Assembly: GCA_020348385.1 (NCBI GenBank)
Contig: CP070750.1
Coordinates: 2,532,476-2,596,475 of the forward strand
DNA: 64,000 nucleotides
Source: Candidatus Aminicenantota bacterium
GTDB lineage: Bacteria > Acidobacteriota > Aminicenantia > Aminicenantales > Aminicenantaceae
Reading direction: 5' to 3'
This document shows positions 63,001 through 64,000 of this stretch, in pieces. Made by a program: the position numbers and the translations under genes. The notes beneath the pieces were generated by a model, which was not told the origin of the DNA, searched no databases, and saw only the letters and a list, made by a program, of their open reading frames with translations. How positions within the stretch are numbered: position 1 is the first letter of the stretch; each line of letters opens with the position of its first letter.

Positions 63001-63148
63001 CCTGGGAAAGATTCATCAGATGAGGGATCAGAAGCAAGAGGCGATCAGAAATTATGAAAAATTTCTTGAGCTCTGGAATGAGGCAGACTCTGACATCATT
63101 GAAATACAGGATGCCCAAAATCAAATCTCCAGCCTAAGGAAAGAATAG
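60059..63148 (+). CDS. membrane Ser/Thr protein kinase with zinc ribbon and TPR repeats
   Basis: From ATG 60059 the protein has 1029 residues. A zinc ribbon (C10-x2-C13, C24-x2-C27) comes first, then an STK kinase domain (about 69-330: [35 protein letters not shown] with Asp187, [46 protein letters not shown]). One membrane helix follows (about 339-361), then a FlgO/CsgG-like region ([32 protein letters not shown]), then at least eight TPRs to the end. The HRD motif is HLD, so it is a non-RD kinase. The frame from 60038 would put the start inside the -35/-10 region. The mRNA is probably leaderless. Confidence 0.9.
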   Translation: [1029 protein letters not shown]

Positions 63149-63229
63149 CATGAAATTGAAGTCATTCTTCCTTAAGAATGTTACGATTCATTAAAAACTG
63201 GCGTTCCTGGACCAGCACAGCTGGGGAAC

Positions 63230-63373
63230 ATGATTCAAGGCAGAATTTACAAGAAATCCTCGATTGGGTGTGAGCAAAAATATAATTTTGCAGGAAACGA
63301 TAATACAATTCTGGATGAAAATGGGGAACCTTCCATGTCCGAGGCCTTCTGTGAAGAATGGATATTGAAATAA
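63230..63373 (+). other. short open frame, uncertain
   Basis: A 47-codon frame (MIQGRIYKKSSIGCEQKYNF...) lies in the 235-base gap between the kinase and the amidohydrolase; codons are open for 14 further residues upstream of the ATG. I do not recognise it. It may be the remnant of a gene. Confidence 0.2.
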
Positions 63374-63383
63374 GGAATATCTA

Positions 63384-64000
63384 TCAATCGGATCGTTTGT
63401 AGACGATTTTTCCGCCGACGATTGTGTAATCGACCTTTGCCGACATGATCTGCTCTTCGGGGATGATCATCAGATCCTTGTCGAACATGACCACATCACC
63501 CAAATAGTTTTCCTTGATTTTACCTTTGCGGTCCTCCATGAATTCCGCATAGGCGGATCCTAACGTGTAAAGCTCGATCGCCTCTTCCATGGTCAGTTTC
63601 TGGTCGGCGAACCACCCTTCTCCCGGTTCTCCCGCCCGGTCTTTCCGGGTGACAGCCGCATACAACCCCTCCAAAGGATCGAGAGGCTCCACACCGTAAT
63701 CCGTCCCGAACGCTATCTTAGCACCTGTATCCAACAACCGCCTCCATGCATAGGCCCCCTTGCAGCGTTCGAGTCCTATTCTCTTCTCTGCAAACCGTTT
63801 GTCTGTAATGCAATGGGTGGGCTGCATCGAAGCGATCACCCCGAGCTCGGCAAAACGAGGAATATCCTCATCGATGAGCACCTGGGCATGCTCACTGCGG
63901 TGGCGGCTATCCCGTACACCGTTTACTTCACGAGCCTTTTCGATGGCGTTCAAGGTCAAATGATTTCCTTTGGACCCGATGGCATGGATGCCTATCTGGA
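63384..64000 (-). CDS. YtcJ-like amidohydrolase, C-terminal part (partial)
   Basis: The frame is open to the right window edge, where it reads IGIHAIGSKGNHLTLNAIE, the typical H-A-I-G-D-x-A segment of Amidohydrolase_3 (YtcJ-like) enzymes. Later blocks are RSEHAQVLIDEDIPRFAELGVIASMQPTHC, GAKIAFGTDYGVEPLDPLEGLYAAVTRKD (metal-binding Asp) and LTMEEAIELYTLGSAYAEFMEDRKGKI. These zinc- or iron-dependent hydrolases act on amides or carbamates with unknown natural substrates. The N-terminus with the HxH metal motif lies beyond the window. Confidence 0.88.
   Translation of the reverse strand, partial: QIGIHAIGSKGNHLTLNAIEKAREVNGVRDSRHRSEHAQVLIDEDIPRFAELGVIASMQPTHCITDKRFAEKRIGLERCKGAYAWRRLLDTGAKIAFGTDYGVEPLDPLEGLYAAVTRKDRAGEPGEGWFADQKLTMEEAIELYTLGSAYAEFMEDRKGKIKENYLGDVVMFDKDLMIIPEEQIMSAKVDYTIVGGKIVYKRSD

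Noticed and set aside
1..64000. CRISPR arrays, insertion sequences, phage genes, tRNA and rRNA.
   Set aside because: No spaced direct repeats of CRISPR size, no transposase or integrase frames and no tRNA-like cloverleaf with a TTCGA loop were seen on reading; a covariance search would be decisive for tRNAs.

Overview
This 64 kb window reads as chromosome from a compact Gram-negative bacterium. Evidence for an outer membrane is an Omp85-type beta-barrel protein, a TonB-type protein and a periplasmic metal-binding protein. The gene content (peptide and amino-acid catabolism, GH78/GH95/GH97 sugar hydrolases, fused FTCD, archaeal-type short adenosylhomocysteinase, DUF5654 protein) fits an uncultured heterotroph of the Aminicenantes/Acidobacteria type. 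That assignment is inference from recollected families. No tRNA, rRNA, CRISPR array, insertion sequence or phage gene was seen.

Layout. 1-3.9 kb: the 3' end of an alpha-L-rhamnosidase, an NCS1-type permease with a small coupled membrane protein, and a URO-D-like protein. 3.9-11.4 kb: asnS, then a chain rimO-pgpA-cinA-thpR-plsY-gpsA-TPR lipoprotein, in which the genes from rimO to gpsA overlap by 4 bases; it includes three phospholipid-synthesis steps. 11.5-13.9 kb: metK-ahcY (methyl cycle). 14.1-19.7 kb: two M16-family proteins, fused FTCD, a THEP1 NTPase and a macrodomain protein. 19.7-23.5 kb: galK and a znuA-znuC-znuB metal importer. 23.6-37.4 kb: PepD, a membrane protein, a beta-barrel outer-membrane protein under what looks like a PhoB/PhoP-type box beside a histidine kinase/response regulator pair, an ADP-ribosylglycohydrolase-like protein, an exported M20 peptidase, MsrBA, an XRE-ImmA regulator, a PAS-GGDEF protein and an MBL lipoprotein. 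37.4-46.4 kb: an APC-Usp-Usp transporter, RidA, a single receiver, a zinc ribbon protein, HyuA-HyuB plus a variant Nramp-fold transporter, and an amino-acid racemase. 46.7-51.2 kb: one minus-strand operon (zinc ADH, LsrF-like aldolase, nitrilase-fold protein, specialised NusG, DegT aminotransferase). 51.3-64 kb: a second receiver, TonB-like pair, AKR-like protein, DUF5654, a decayed GH95 fucosidase, GH97, a large Ser/Thr kinase with TPRs, and a partial amidohydrolase.

How it works together. The set suggests a cell living on peptides, modified amino acids (hydantoins or 5-oxoproline, N-acyl or N-carbamoyl compounds, histidine) and plant or mucin-type sugars. Several proteins keep a family fold but have lost the residues that define its chemistry: both M16 proteins, the ADP-ribosylglycohydrolase, the AKR, the nitrilase, the GGDEF protein and the Nramp transporter. 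Promoters of the form TTGACY-17-TATAWT are easy to see. At asnS and the kinase gene they sit so close to the ATG that the mRNAs should be leaderless. Convergent genes abut or overlap, and no convincing intrinsic terminators were found.
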